A DNA stretch of 44,936 nt from Pseudoalteromonas lipolytica (GCF_900116435.1 NZ_FPAZ01000025.1:1-44936); one strand, 5' to 3'. Counted from the stretch's first letter, positions 1-8,693 are shown. A program made the numbers and translations. The notes: generated by a model from the letters alone, not told the origin.

Positions 1-206
1 ACAGTTTCGTTTCGGAATAAACTCATACCAATTACAGACCACATAATAGCTTCTAGCGGTAACCGCCTTTTACGAACAGTGGCAACTCCCGCATGTTCAA
101 ATGCTTGTTCAAGAATATCAGGGTCAAGAACCTGCTTAAGTTTGTCGAGTGTATGTACATCATCTAAAAAGGAGGACATATCATCAAAGTGTTGAATTAG
201 AGACAT
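1..206 (-). CDS. IS4-family transposase, N-terminal part (cut by window edge)
   Basis: Reading from an ATG at 206 on the minus strand gives an open frame to the window edge that begins MSLIQHFDDMSSFLDDVH and continues with a segment ending VRKRRLPLEAIMWSVIGMSL. This is the layout of the IS4 transposase N-terminal domain, with the helical segment and the basic RKRRLP patch before the hydrophobic stretch. Only about 68 residues are present. The DDE catalytic domain would lie to the left of the window, so it cannot be judged whether the element is intact. The element should end somewhere between 240 and about 360, but I could not identify its terminal inverted repeat. Confidence 0.75.
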   Translation of the reverse strand, partial: MSLIQHFDDMSSFLDDVHTLDKLKQVLDPDILEQAFEHAGVATVRKRRLPLEAIMWSVIGMSLFRNET

Positions 207-240
207 AAAAAAAATCCGATACTATTTCTAATATCGGATT
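207..240 (-). terminator. Hairpin plus T-run directly before the transposase start
   Basis: On the minus strand a perfect 9-bp stem (AATCCGATA / TATCGGATT, at 232-240 and 213-221) is followed by eight T residues and then at once by the transposase ATG. The shape is that of an intrinsic terminator or a translation-blocking hairpin. Such structures are known to protect insertion sequences from read-through transcription entering from outside, and that role is inferred here. Confidence 0.55.
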
Positions 241-363
241 GTGAAGCTATGAAAAGATCAGTCAAGTGATCATAAAAATATGCTTAACTGATCTGCATTA
301 AGCTTAAGCTGGCTTTTTTCGTTATTAACTAAGGGGATGTTTTAACGTTATGACAAACCTTAT

Positions 364-891
364 TTATGACTTAGGTCTAAATACTTGAACCACAGATTCA
401 TCACATTCTAAGTAAGGCCCTTCAAGTAAATCAATACAATAAGGCACCGCAGGAAATACGGCATCAAGACATTGACGAATCGCTTTGGGTTTGCCCGGTA
501 AGTTAATAATTAATGAGCGGTCTCTTATCCCCGCTGTTTGTCGAGAGAGTATAGCCGTTGGCACGTATTTTAAGCTTTCAGTACGCATTAACTCACCAAA
601 TCCTGGCATCATTTTGTCACACACCGCTTCTGTGGCTTCGGGGGTTATGTCTCGTTTGGCGGGACCCGTTCCACCTGTGGTAATGATTAAAGCGCATTGT
701 TCTTGATCGGCAAGCTCGCATAATGCCGCTTCAATTAAATGTTGCTCGTCTTCGACTAATCGATAGCATGCCTGCCATGGTGAACTTAAATAGTCATTTA
801 ATGTATCGGTGATAGCGGGTCCCGATAAGTCATCGTACTGGCCTCGGCTTGCGCGATCACTAACAGTCAAAATTCCAATTTTCGCAGTCAT
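364..891 (-). CDS. mogA: Molybdopterin adenylyltransferase MogA
   Basis: The product adenylylates molybdopterin before molybdenum insertion in molybdenum cofactor synthesis, in the cytoplasm. The 175-residue protein matches the MogA/MoaB family: it opens with AKIGILTVSDRASRGQYDD, carries the signature TTGGTGPAKRDITPEA, and has the INLPGKPKA segment near the end. An upstream ATG at 912 stays in frame, but AAAGAG lies six bases before the ATG at 891, so that start is preferred. The gene stands alone, divergent from nrdG. In this neighbourhood of anaerobic genes it fits a role in supplying molybdoenzymes such as nitrate or DMSO reductases. MoaB of the same fold is the alternative; the RDITPEA loop and length favour MogA. 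Confidence 0.9.
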   Translation of the reverse strand: MTAKIGILTVSDRASRGQYDDLSGPAITDTLNDYLSSPWQACYRLVEDEQHLIEAALCELADQEQCALIITTGGTGPAKRDITPEATEAVCDKMMPGFGELMRTESLKYVPTAILSRQTAGIRDRSLIINLPGKPKAIRQCLDAVFPAVPYCIDLLEGPYLECDESVVQVFRPKS

Positions 892-1066
892 TTTCATCTC
901 TTTACAATTCATTTATTCGCACTCTAGCAAAGTGATGGGTAAAGGTAACTCCTCCAAAGTAGGTAGAGGTGTCTGGGTGGCGCTCCGTTTCGCTGCATTT
1001 TATTTTTGACAGGAGCGGGGTTTTGATTGGCTACCCATTTTGTTCTTTTGGCAGAACTAAGCTGCT

Positions 1067-1080
1067 TTGATCTAGATCAA
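1067..1080 (+). promoter_or_regulatory. FNR/EtrA box upstream of nrdG-nrdD
   Basis: The 14 bases TTGATCTAGATCAA match the FNR consensus TTGAT-N4-ATCAA perfectly and form a full palindrome. The site lies about 80 bases before the nrdG ATG, where an FNR-type activator would turn on anaerobic transcription. That these genes are oxygen-regulated is well established in other gammaproteobacteria. Confidence 0.85.
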
Positions 1081-1107
1081 GTTTTAAACTGGCTTAAAAC
1101 GGTGTTG

Positions 1108-1154
1108 GTACTATATATTGATAATATTGAAATCTAAAACACAATATGTAGTGG
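1108..1154 (+). promoter_or_regulatory. Two NrdR boxes, 31 bp apart
   Basis: The NrdR consensus core CWATATATWG appears exactly as CTATATATTG at 1111-1120, with weak flanks. A second copy, CAATATGTAG at 1142-1151 (one mismatch), has good flanks ACA and TG. Their cores are exactly 31 bases apart, the three-turn spacing known for paired NrdR boxes in front of ribonucleotide reductase operons. The second box ends four bases before the nrdG ATG, so bound NrdR would block transcription. Confidence 0.85.
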
Positions 1155-1157
1155 TTT

Positions 1158-1610
1158 ATGTTTAATGTATTAGAACCCCAAGTTTGCTTTCAAGAAGTCC
1201 CCGGACACATTGCGTTAGGCTTTGTATGCACGGGGTGCCCCTTGCGCTGTCCTGGGTGTCATAGCGTTGATACATGGGATCCAAAGCATGGTGAGCGGTT
1301 AACATCGCAACGCTTTCTAGGGTTACTTGAGCGCTATAAGCACTTGATGACTTGTGTGGTGTTTTTTGGCGGAGAATGGCAGGAAGGTGATTTAGTTTAT
1401 TTTTTAAAGTTAGCAACGCAGCAAGGCTTAGCAACGTGTTTGTATACCGGGCTTGAGGATGTGTCGGAGCAATTAAAAGCACAGCTGACTTATGTAAAAA
1501 CGGGCCGTTATGTCGCTGAATTAGGTGGCCTGGCGAGCCATTTAACTAATCAACGATTTATTGAAATTGCTTCGGGTAAGGTACTTAACTCATTATTTTT
1601 AAAAGGATAA
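1158..1610 (+). CDS. nrdG: Anaerobic ribonucleotide reductase activating protein NrdG
   Basis: NrdG is the radical SAM activase that places the glycyl radical on NrdD. The 150-residue product is close to the usual length (E. coli about 154). It carries the CX3CX2C iron-sulfur motif as C27-PLR-C31-PG-C34 inside GFVCTGCPLRCPGCHSVDTW, and the FFGGEWQEGD segment matches the SAM-binding GGE motif. It precedes nrdD by five bases in one operon, the reverse of the more common nrdD-nrdG order. Transcription is likely controlled by the FNR and NrdR sites just upstream. The start is the ATG at 1158; no strong ribosome site is visible. Confidence 0.93.
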   Translation: MFNVLEPQVCFQEVPGHIALGFVCTGCPLRCPGCHSVDTWDPKHGERLTSQRFLGLLERYKHLMTCVVFFGGEWQEGDLVYFLKLATQQGLATCLYTGLEDVSEQLKAQLTYVKTGRYVAELGGLASHLTNQRFIEIASGKVLNSLFLKG

Positions 1611-1615
1611 AAAAA

Positions 1616-3415
1616 ATGTCTATGCTGAATTGTGAACAATTAAAAGAAAAAATGCGTTTCATCGAAAACTATACACAGGCCAAGAATGCGGCCGATGGTT
1701 CTAAAGTGGATGCGAATGCAAATGTGACATTAAAAAATATAGCGACGCTAGAATCAGAAATAATGAAAGACTTTTTCATTCACGTTAATCGCACTCAGAT
1801 GAGTAATAAAATAACCGCGCTTTTCGGCGAGTCATTGGGCAAAGAGTACCTTCGACAAATTGAGAATCATGAAATTTATGTGCATGATGAAACGAGCTTA
1901 AAGCCTTACTGTACTTCTATCACCATGTATCCATTTTTATTGGATGGGCTAACCAAATTAGGGGGAGAGTCTAAGGCACCCAAACATTTAGAATCGTTCT
2001 GCGGCAGTTTTGTGAATCTTGTTTTTGCAATTAGCGCGCAGTTTGCAGGGGCTGTCGCGACGGTCGAATTTTTAATGTATTTTGATTACTTTGCGCGTAA
2101 GGATTACGGCGAAGACTATTTAGTTACTCACTATAAACAGATAGAAAATCACTTACAGCACGTCGTGTACGCTTTAAATCAACCCGCTGCTGCACGAGGT
2201 TATCAAAGCGTATTTTGGAATATCTCGTTGTACGATAGTGCATACTTTGAGGCTATGTTTGGTCATTTTGTGTTTCCTGATATGACGGCTCCCGATTGGT
2301 CGTCTTTAAAGGCACTGCAAGACATGTTTTTAAATTGGTTTAACCAAGAGCGAAACAAAGCTGTTTTAACATTTCCTGTTGTCACCGCTGCCATGCTAGT
2401 AGAAGACAATGAACCTAAAGATAAAGAATTTGCATTGATGTGTGCCGAAAACTTAAGTCAAGGCGGCTCATTTTTTGTTTATCAATCAACCGATGCTGAT
2501 TCATTAGCCTCATGCTGTCGACTTCGTAATGAAATTAGCGATCATAGTTTTTCGTATAGTTTAGGCGCGGGGGGCGTTTCGACGGGCTCTATCAATGTTA
2601 TTACACTGAATATGAATCGATTGGTGCAAGATGGCAGAGACCTAGCAACAGAAATAAGAAAAATACATGCTTATCAAATCGCGTATCGCACCTTAATGGA
2701 AGAGTACCAGCAAGCGGGCATGCTACCGGTGTACGACGCAGGGTTTATTTCCTTTAACAAGCAATTTTTAACCATTGGTATTAATGGCATGGTTGAAGCC
2801 GCAGAGTATTTAGGTATTCAAGTGGGGGTTAATGATGCGTATAAAGAGTGGGTGAAAAGTCAGTTAGAAGTGATTTATAAAGAGAATCGCTTAGCAACAA
2901 AAGAGACCGGCTTTTTATTTAACACTGAGTTTGTTCCTGCTGAAAATTTAGGGATAAAAAATGCCAAATGGGATAGCGAAGATGGCTACTTCACGCCAAG
3001 AGAATGCTACAACAGTTATTTCTATTTAGTAGAAGACACAACACTAAATCACCTTGATAAGTTTATATTGCATGGTAAATCGATGACAGAGTTTTTAGAT
3101 GGTGGCTCAGCACTTCATTTGAACTTAGAAGAGCATTTAGACACTGAGCAATATATGCAGTTATTTAATGTGGCAGCGCGAACGGGGTGCAATTATTTTT
3201 GCATTAATGTGAGGATCACCATTTGTAATCACTGTGAGTATATCGACAAACGCTCAAGGCAATCATGCTCACAGTGTGGTTCAACAGATATTGATTATGG
3301 CACACGCGTGATTGGCTACTTAAAAAGAGTGTCGTCATTTAGTCATGGCCGACGCAAAGAGCACAAATTGCGACATTACCAATGCACAAAAGTACAACAA
3401 TCAGCGTTAGCCTAA
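1616..3415 (+). CDS. nrdD: Class III anaerobic ribonucleoside-triphosphate reductase NrdD (no ATP cone)
   Basis: NrdD reduces ribonucleotides to deoxyribonucleotides without oxygen. The 599-residue protein has the expected active-site cysteines (C99 in KPYCTS and C300/C301 in ASCCRLRNE), a C-terminal zinc site (CNHC at 537-540 and CSQC at 551-554), and the glycyl-radical loop RVIGYL with G567. AAGGA lies eight bases before the ATG. The protein begins directly with the catalytic domain. The roughly 100-residue N-terminal ATP-cone that mediates dATP inhibition in E. coli-type NrdD is absent, so it resembles the short phage T4-type enzymes. It is co-transcribed with nrdG and ends before a strong terminator. 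Confidence 0.95.
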   Translation: MSMLNCEQLKEKMRFIENYTQAKNAADGSKVDANANVTLKNIATLESEIMKDFFIHVNRTQMSNKITALFGESLGKEYLRQIENHEIYVHDETSLKPYCTSITMYPFLLDGLTKLGGESKAPKHLESFCGSFVNLVFAISAQFAGAVATVEFLMYFDYFARKDYGEDYLVTHYKQIENHLQHVVYALNQPAAARGYQSVFWNISLYDSAYFEAMFGHFVFPDMTAPDWSSLKALQDMFLNWFNQERNKAVLTFPVVTAAMLVEDNEPKDKEFALMCAENLSQGGSFFVYQSTDADSLASCCRLRNEISDHSFSYSLGAGGVSTGSINVITLNMNRLVQDGRDLATEIRKIHAYQIAYRTLMEEYQQAGMLPVYDAGFISFNKQFLTIGINGMVEAAEYLGIQVGVNDAYKEWVKSQLEVIYKENRLATKETGFLFNTEFVPAENLGIKNAKWDSEDGYFTPRECYNSYFYLVEDTTLNHLDKFILHGKSMTEFLDGGSALHLNLEEHLDTEQYMQLFNVAARTGCNYFCINVRITICNHCEYIDKRSRQSCSQCGSTDIDYGTRVIGYLKRVSSFSHGRRKEHKLRHYQCTKVQQSALA

Positions 3416-3421
3416 CAATGT

Positions 3422-3445
3422 AAAGGGGCGTCTACTGCCCCTTTT
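3422..3445. terminator. Bidirectional terminator between nrdD and the hemerythrin gene
   Basis: AAAGGGGC and GCCCCTTTT form a GC-rich stem with a seven-base loop and a T-run. It lies between the stop of nrdD and the stop of the convergent gene, so it can serve both. Confidence 0.85.
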
Positions 3446-3448
3446 GCC

Positions 3449-4030
3449 TTAACCTTGCATAAAAAGAATATTATTTTCTAAATGAATGTGCTCGTTTAAA
3501 TCGTTGTAGAGCTCATGTATTTTGGCATAAAGACGCTGCCAGTCTTCATCAGCATCGTGCGGAGGAGTAAACTTATTGGTGAGTGTGGTTAATTTTTCGA
3601 GTGCCTTCTCGTGCTCTAAGTGTTCTGCTTCCATCACACTAATAGGACCCGATGGATAATAACCTTTCATGATCATTGGGAATAAAATGGCCTCTTCTTT
3701 CATCATATGTTCTTCAAGTTCATATTTCATTTGCGATAAATGAGATTCCAGATGATGAGGGTAGTCACAATGATCAGTATTTTTTAATTTCACTGCTTTG
3801 GTTAATTGGATCAATTGTTGAAATTGCATTCTGTGCTTTTCATGAAAATTATCGATGATATGCGCAATGAGCTTGATGGGCGATTGTGCCTCCCAGTTTA
3901 TGTTACTGCCTGAAATAGCTTGTCCAATATGAGTGTGTTGCTTGGTGGTTGAGTTATCTTCATTGACAAGGTCAATAGCATTAGCGCTTTCGCTCGCTAT
4001 ATCATTTGATGTTTCTGTACGAGCAGACAT
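3449..4030 (-). CDS. YtfE/RIC-like hemerythrin protein without the N-terminal domain
   Basis: Residues from about 50 onward align by eye with the di-iron domain of YtfE/ScdA/DnrN (repair of iron-sulfur centres): IIDNFHEKHR, ELEEHMMKEEAILFPMI, GPISVMEAEHLEHEKA and HIHLENNILF carry the usual His and Glu ligands. The N-terminal ScdA_N/DUF542 domain with its double cysteine is missing. In its place is a 45-residue Ser/Thr/Asn-rich, probably disordered tail. The protein also ends a few residues earlier than YtfE (NNILFMQG). AAGGA is six bases before the ATG at 4030, which decides the start. A role in nitrosative or oxidative stress is likely from the family and from its position beside nrdGD; loss of the first domain may alter partner binding. 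Confidence 0.85.
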   Translation of the reverse strand: MSARTETSNDIASESANAIDLVNEDNSTTKQHTHIGQAISGSNINWEAQSPIKLIAHIIDNFHEKHRMQFQQLIQLTKAVKLKNTDHCDYPHHLESHLSQMKYELEEHMMKEEAILFPMIMKGYYPSGPISVMEAEHLEHEKALEKLTTLTNKFTPPHDADEDWQRLYAKIHELYNDLNEHIHLENNILFMQG

Positions 4031-4171
4031 TCTCAATCCTTACTTTTAAATGACGAATGGTTTAATCAATCTAGTTGAAACATAGGACGAAAGATATTCC
4101 TCAAAGGGGATAGAAAACGCTTAACCTTTACTAGGTAGTGCCCGTAAAAATTCATTTAATACCTTACCTAA

Positions 4172-4188
4172 TAGGGGATTTCCCTCAT
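4172..4188 (+). promoter_or_regulatory. Candidate operator upstream of the first S8 protease
   Basis: The 17 bases TAGGGGATTTCCCTCAT have GGG/CCC arms and recur with only two differences at 13411-13427, upstream of the second S8 protease. The centre lies about 120 bases before the ATG at 4300. A site for the NarL-type regulator encoded at 12750 is the simplest explanation, but this is inference. Confidence 0.5.
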
Positions 4189-4299
4189 GCCATGTAGGGA
4201 TTGATCCTGATAGCTGCCAACTTCATTCGGCTATTTAATTAGAAATGTAAATAAAACATTAACCATTTTAGGCGTCAATTCACGCAAGGTAGGTGTCAG

Positions 4300-6765
4300 A
4301 TGAAACTATTAATGAAAAATATGGCGGTTGGTTTAACGCTTGCAGGATTCAGTTTAAACGCAGCGGCAGCCGCAGTGATAGGCTCTCAATTAGAGCAACA
4401 GCTTAAAACTATGTCGCTCACAGACAAAGCGATGGTGGTTGTAAGTTACGAGCAAATGGAAGCACTTAAAGCCACACAAATAAGTAAGTTAATTAATCTA
4501 GGTATCACACAAAGTGTGCAATTTAAGTCATTACCAATGATTGGTGTTGTTGCATCACCTACACAAATTAAAAAGTTAGCAGCAATGGAAGGGGTTCGCT
4601 CTATTTTTGCAAATAGACCTTTAACTTATTACAACCTAGAAGCGCGAGAAATTACGGGGGTCGAAAAGCTTCAATCAGACGAATTTACGGCTAATAATGG
4701 GATGACGTTCACAGGTAAAGGCGTCACCGTTCTTGTCAATGATTCTGGCATTGATGCGTCACTCGCTGATTTAGAGTATGGCGCTAAAGTCATTGAAAAC
4801 GTGCAAGGGATTACTCATGCCAGTGCTATTTCAATTACCGGCGCAAGTGGTGTGTGGATTGAAGGCCAACTTAACACCGATTTAAATGTAGGTCATGGCA
4901 CACACTGTGCGGGCACTGTGGCTGGTTGGGGAAGTCATTCTGATGGTAAGTACCAAGGTGCAGCACCGGGTGCTGATTTAATTGGTTATGGTTCTGGCGC
5001 AGGTATTTCTATTTTGGATGCTCTGGGTGGTTATGACTATGCCATTACCCATATTTGGGATTTTAACTCGCCGATTCGTATCATGAGTAACTCATGGGGA
5101 AGCAGTGGTAAGTTCGAAAGCCATGATCCTATTTCATTGGCATCTTACAAAGCTTACAAGTTGGGTATGTTATCAGTGTTTGCTGCGGGTAATTCAGGTT
5201 CAGGCGAAGATACTCACAACCCATATGCACAAATTCCATGGGGAATGTCGGTGGGTGCAGGCACCAAGCAAGGTGATTTAATTGATTTTTCATCACGGGG
5301 TAAAAGTGGTGAACAAGGCACCTTTACTATGCCAGACGGCAGTGAGTGGCAGTATAAAAATGAAATAACAATAGTCGCACCGGGAGTGGATATTATTTCG
5401 ACACGCGCAAAAACGAACATCGTATCGAACGGCGGTGCAGATGACATTGACGCAATTGAAGCTGAATACTTACCTTATTACACAATGATTTCAGGCACGT
5501 CAATGGCCACCCCCCATGTTGCGGGTGTGGCTGCGCTGATGCTGGAAGCAAACCCCGACTTAACACCGCTGCAAATTAAACAAATTATGCAAGAAACAGC
5601 GACAAACATGCCGGGCTATCAGGCATGGGAAGTGGGCGCTGGTTATGTCAATGCGTATGCCGCTGTAGCTGGCGCATTGGGTTATAACGCTGAAAATAGT
5701 GTCACAGTAAATAACTTAAACGACTTTAATGCGAATGCCATTATTGTGGATGACAGCTCACCCACCCCATTTGAAGTGTTCTACTCACCAGTGGGTGAAC
5801 CAGAGGAATTTACCTTTACTGTTGGCAGTGATGCTGCGTTTATCAATGTGGCTGCAGATGTGCTGGCGAACACCACTAAACTCAAACTTGAAGCACCCGA
5901 TGGCACGGTTTATTTTGGCAACTTAACCTTGCCAGTACTTGATACTTCAATGCGTGTTTCAGCGCCAGCACAAGCCGGAGAGTGGAAGTTATCTGCATTT
6001 GGTTTGACCTCGTTATCAGGTGTAGAAGCCGATCCTACAGGAGTCACAAATGGCCCAGGCTTACCTGAGTTTATTAGTGGTGAAATTAGTATTTTGAAGT
6101 CAGGTGGATACCAAGGGCTTAATGATATTTTTGTTCACCCAGCTCGAAAAGCGATTGAGTTTGCGGTTAGTGAACGACTCGTTGATGGTCACGATGATGG
6201 CTACTACCGACCTGATGTAAACCTATCACGTGCAGAGCTTGCTCAGTATCTTGTGATGGGAATGGCAATCAGACAACAACGTGACATTCTGGCGACACAA
6301 AAACCGGCCTTTGCGGATGTTATGTCTGGTAGCGAAGCGTTTGTCGATGCCGTTACGTCAGTAGGCTCAGCGTTAAAAGACCGTAAACAAGAGCAAAATC
6401 CAGTAATGTCAGTATCGGGGCAGTCATTTAATCCGACGGGCACAGTTAGCAAAACCGATTTAGCGTACTCATTAGTGCAAGCACTTGGCTTACAATCGCA
6501 GGCTGGCAATCAGACGAGCGATATCACGGTTGCTTACAACGGCGAACAAATCCCGCTTCGTGATAGCAATGCGATACCTAGCGAATTAAAAGGGTATGTG
6601 CAATTGGCTGTTGATATGTCGCTGTTAGGTGTCCGTTTTGAGCTTGAACAGGGTCGCTATGATTTAACACCGACGCTTGTTGCTTACTTTGAACCAAACA
6701 CCGTAGTAAGCCGGGGTGATTACGCGGTGATTATTGGTCGAGTGTTCAATCAATATTTAAGATAG
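4300..6765 (+). CDS. Secreted S8 subtilisin-like serine protease with SLH-like tail
   Basis: This is an 821-residue exported protease. The signal peptide is MKLLMKNMAVGLTLAGFSLN followed by an Ala run. An inhibitor_I9-like pro-region covers about residues 30-115. The catalytic triad is visible as D148 in VNDSGID, H199 in GHGTHCAG and S401 in SGTSMATPHVAG, with oxyanion N298 in AAGNSGSG. A beta-rich segment follows (about 470-600), then a C-terminal region with an S-layer-homology-like motif (LVDGHDDGYYRPDVNLSRAE, about 627-646) and a second related segment near the end (SRGDYAVIIGRVF). It is a paralogue of the protease at 13488. ATG 4300 is favoured by the signal peptide and AGGTAG upstream. 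Confidence 0.92.
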   Translation: MKLLMKNMAVGLTLAGFSLNAAAAAVIGSQLEQQLKTMSLTDKAMVVVSYEQMEALKATQISKLINLGITQSVQFKSLPMIGVVASPTQIKKLAAMEGVRSIFANRPLTYYNLEAREITGVEKLQSDEFTANNGMTFTGKGVTVLVNDSGIDASLADLEYGAKVIENVQGITHASAISITGASGVWIEGQLNTDLNVGHGTHCAGTVAGWGSHSDGKYQGAAPGADLIGYGSGAGISILDALGGYDYAITHIWDFNSPIRIMSNSWGSSGKFESHDPISLASYKAYKLGMLSVFAAGNSGSGEDTHNPYAQIPWGMSVGAGTKQGDLIDFSSRGKSGEQGTFTMPDGSEWQYKNEITIVAPGVDIISTRAKTNIVSNGGADDIDAIEAEYLPYYTMISGTSMATPHVAGVAALMLEANPDLTPLQIKQIMQETATNMPGYQAWEVGAGYVNAYAAVAGALGYNAENSVTVNNLNDFNANAIIVDDSSPTPFEVFYSPVGEPEEFTFTVGSDAAFINVAADVLANTTKLKLEAPDGTVYFGNLTLPVLDTSMRVSAPAQAGEWKLSAFGLTSLSGVEADPTGVTNGPGLPEFISGEISILKSGGYQGLNDIFVHPARKAIEFAVSERLVDGHDDGYYRPDVNLSRAELAQYLVMGMAIRQQRDILATQKPAFADVMSGSEAFVDAVTSVGSALKDRKQEQNPVMSVSGQSFNPTGTVSKTDLAYSLVQALGLQSQAGNQTSDITVAYNGEQIPLRDSNAIPSELKGYVQLAVDMSLLGVRFELEQGRYDLTPTLVAYFEPNTVVSRGDYAVIIGRVFNQYLR

Positions 6766-6779
6766 TTAAGTCCTTGATG

Positions 6780-6815
6780 AATAAAAACCAACCTGAAAAA
6801 TGGTTGGTTTTTATT
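6780..6815 (+). terminator. Intrinsic terminator after the first S8 protease
   Basis: A perfect 14-bp stem (AATAAAAACCAACC / GGTTGGTTTTTATT) encloses the loop TGAAAAAT. It ends the protease transcript, so the following signalling genes need their own promoter. Confidence 0.85.
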
Positions 6816-6930
6816 CGTTATTTTTCATTAAAAACTTGCGAAATACCCCAGTCGAAAGTAAGTTTAATGTTGTAGTTTGTTAAATAAACGTGTCACTTCG
6901 GCTTGCCGTCGTCACGAGAGAGTTGAGAAT

Positions 6931-7767
6931 ATGAGCCAGTTCAAGACGTTTTACATCATTGCATTTGCTTTAATAATGATGCTTTCAAGCCCAGTATCAC
7001 ACAGCACAGAATTAGTTAGTGTCAATGTTCAAGGTAATACTGTTGAGGCCGTGATTAACCTCCCTGCAAATATTTCAGCAGATATCACCCTTGAATTTGA
7101 AAATGCAGTAGGCCTTACCGCTGATAATATAGGTATTACAGCCGAAATTATTGATATCACGTCGCTTAATCTTTTGCAGCGATTACCAAACAGTAGCAAT
7201 ATTTCTTTGCAAGCGCTTTTTCCAATGATGATTACTATTGAGCCTGATACCAGTGGCGGTTTTTCGTTTTCGGGAGTCGCGAGTGTTGACATTCATACGC
7301 ACAATTTAGAGTACACAGCGGGTACGCCGCTACGCTTTTTTAAAGCGCCTTTGGGCGGTGAGTTTAAAGATATTACTACAACAATGGGGGCGGGGAGTTA
7401 CCGTGCTCGCGGTTCAACAGGCCGCTTTTCACAGTTTATAATTGTCGCTGACTTACGCCCTGCAACCGTTGTGATCAATACAAAGTTTAACGACTTACAA
7501 ACGGCGTTAAATGCTTTTTCTAGCCAGATTGACAGTGTTGTTTATTCAACACTATTGCAAGACGTCGCCGATATTAATCAAGCAATTATGACGCTTGATT
7601 ACAGCTCAGCGAGTAGCAAAGTTAGCCAGTTTATTAATAATGTGAAAGCTAATCGAGGCCAAGCAATTCCAGATGTGTGGCGCTCAAGCCGAGATGTCGA
7701 TAACGTGATGGGTGAGCTCATAGCTTATGCAAATACGTTACGCTTTAGTTTGAGACTTGCCAATTAA
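6931..7767 (+). CDS. Exported protein of unknown function
   Basis: I do not recognise the family. The ATG at 6931 gives a clear signal peptide (MSQFKTFYIIAFALIMMLSS, cleavage near SHST). A 54-base in-frame extension to a TTG at 6877 would hide it and is rejected. The mature protein of about 255 residues has a beta-rich first half rich in Val, Ile and Thr and an alpha-helical C-terminus (residues about 190-278, with FNDLQTALNAFSSQI and SSKVSQFINNVKAN). No cysteine pairs or enzyme motifs are seen. It is followed after 29 bases by the FHA-GAF gene, so it probably belongs to the same transcript as the kinase genes and may be the periplasmic input or target of that system. That role is inference. 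Confidence 0.8.
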   Translation: MSQFKTFYIIAFALIMMLSSPVSHSTELVSVNVQGNTVEAVINLPANISADITLEFENAVGLTADNIGITAEIIDITSLNLLQRLPNSSNISLQALFPMMITIEPDTSGGFSFSGVASVDIHTHNLEYTAGTPLRFFKAPLGGEFKDITTTMGAGSYRARGSTGRFSQFIIVADLRPATVVINTKFNDLQTALNAFSSQIDSVVYSTLLQDVADINQAIMTLDYSSASSKVSQFINNVKANRGQAIPDVWRSSRDVDNVMGELIAYANTLRFSLRLAN

Positions 7768-7796
7768 GAATAATAAGGTTTGTAGAGTAGTTGTGT

Positions 7797-8693
7797 ATGC
7801 CCGCTAGAATTACGGTTTGTTATACTGATCAGCCTGCGATGGAAAGCTATTTATACGAACAGAGTGGATACCTCATAGGACGTGCGAAAGAGTGTCAGTT
7901 AATTTTGGAACACCCAACGGTGTCACGTCAGCATGCTCGTGTGTCGCACAGTAATGATGCATGGCAACTTAATGATCAACGCAGTTTAAACGGCACGAAA
8001 GTAAACGGTGCCGTTGTCACTCACTCAACCCTTGCTGATGATGCAATCATTTCGATTGGTGATTTAGATTGCTTGTTTGAAGCAAAGTCAATGTCGCAAA
8101 TAGCGGCCATTAATGAGCATAACACCTGGCGATTAACACAAAGTAAGTTAGCCTCACCGTCTTCTAACACAGACTATTTAAAAGAAAGCTTAATTGCCCA
8201 ATTACATAACCTAATTACGTTAACAGGCACGCAGCGTGGTGTGTTGCTATTAGGCGAACAATTAGATTCATTACAAGTATGTATCGCACAAGGTTTCAAA
8301 ACGGGTGATTTTAAATTGAAACGCTTTGAAGGCAGTGTTGGTGCAATCTCTCGTTGCTTTGAAAAAGCAGAACCCGTGGTGGCTATGGATGTGTCGGTAC
8401 ATGACTTACTCAAACACCGCGACAGTATTCAGTTGAAAAAAATATCCTCGCTAGCGTGTATCCCGTTACTATTTGACGGTCGAGTTGTTGGGGTTGTGTA
8501 TACCGACAGCCAATTAGCGGGAAAAGTACTGACTGATTTAGACATCGAAATTTTCCACAGCATGGGACTTCAAATTGAGGCCGCAGTGCAAGCCTTACTG
8601 TTGCAACAATCTATTGATAACTTACAAAAAGTGGTTACAGATAAGCACGTTAACGAAAATACTGGCTATACTTTATTTAATTTATGTCATTAA
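7797..8693 (+). CDS. FHA-GAF domain protein
   Basis: This 298-residue cytoplasmic protein has an N-terminal FHA domain (about 20-95) with the phosphothreonine-binding signature: GR at 28-29, SRQHARV from 43, and N65-GTKVNG. A GAF-like domain follows (about 135-275; QRGVLLLGE, LACIPLLFDGRVVGVVYTDS). FHA domains bind phosphothreonine peptides and GAF domains often bind small ligands. The next gene encodes a Ser/Thr kinase 19 bases downstream, so this protein is probably its phospho-reader or substrate. ATG 7797 (MPARIT) is preferred to the TTG six bases earlier. AAGG lies some distance upstream and the ribosome site is weak. Confidence 0.88.
   Translation: MPARITVCYTDQPAMESYLYEQSGYLIGRAKECQLILEHPTVSRQHARVSHSNDAWQLNDQRSLNGTKVNGAVVTHSTLADDAIISIGDLDCLFEAKSMSQIAAINEHNTWRLTQSKLASPSSNTDYLKESLIAQLHNLITLTGTQRGVLLLGEQLDSLQVCIAQGFKTGDFKLKRFEGSVGAISRCFEKAEPVVAMDVSVHDLLKHRDSIQLKKISSLACIPLLFDGRVVGVVYTDSQLAGKVLTDLDIEIFHSMGLQIEAAVQALLLQQSIDNLQKVVTDKHVNENTGYTLFNLCH

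Noticed and set aside
240..363. Terminal inverted repeat of the IS4 element
   Set aside because: No match to a terminus I can recognise, and the other end of the element is outside the window.
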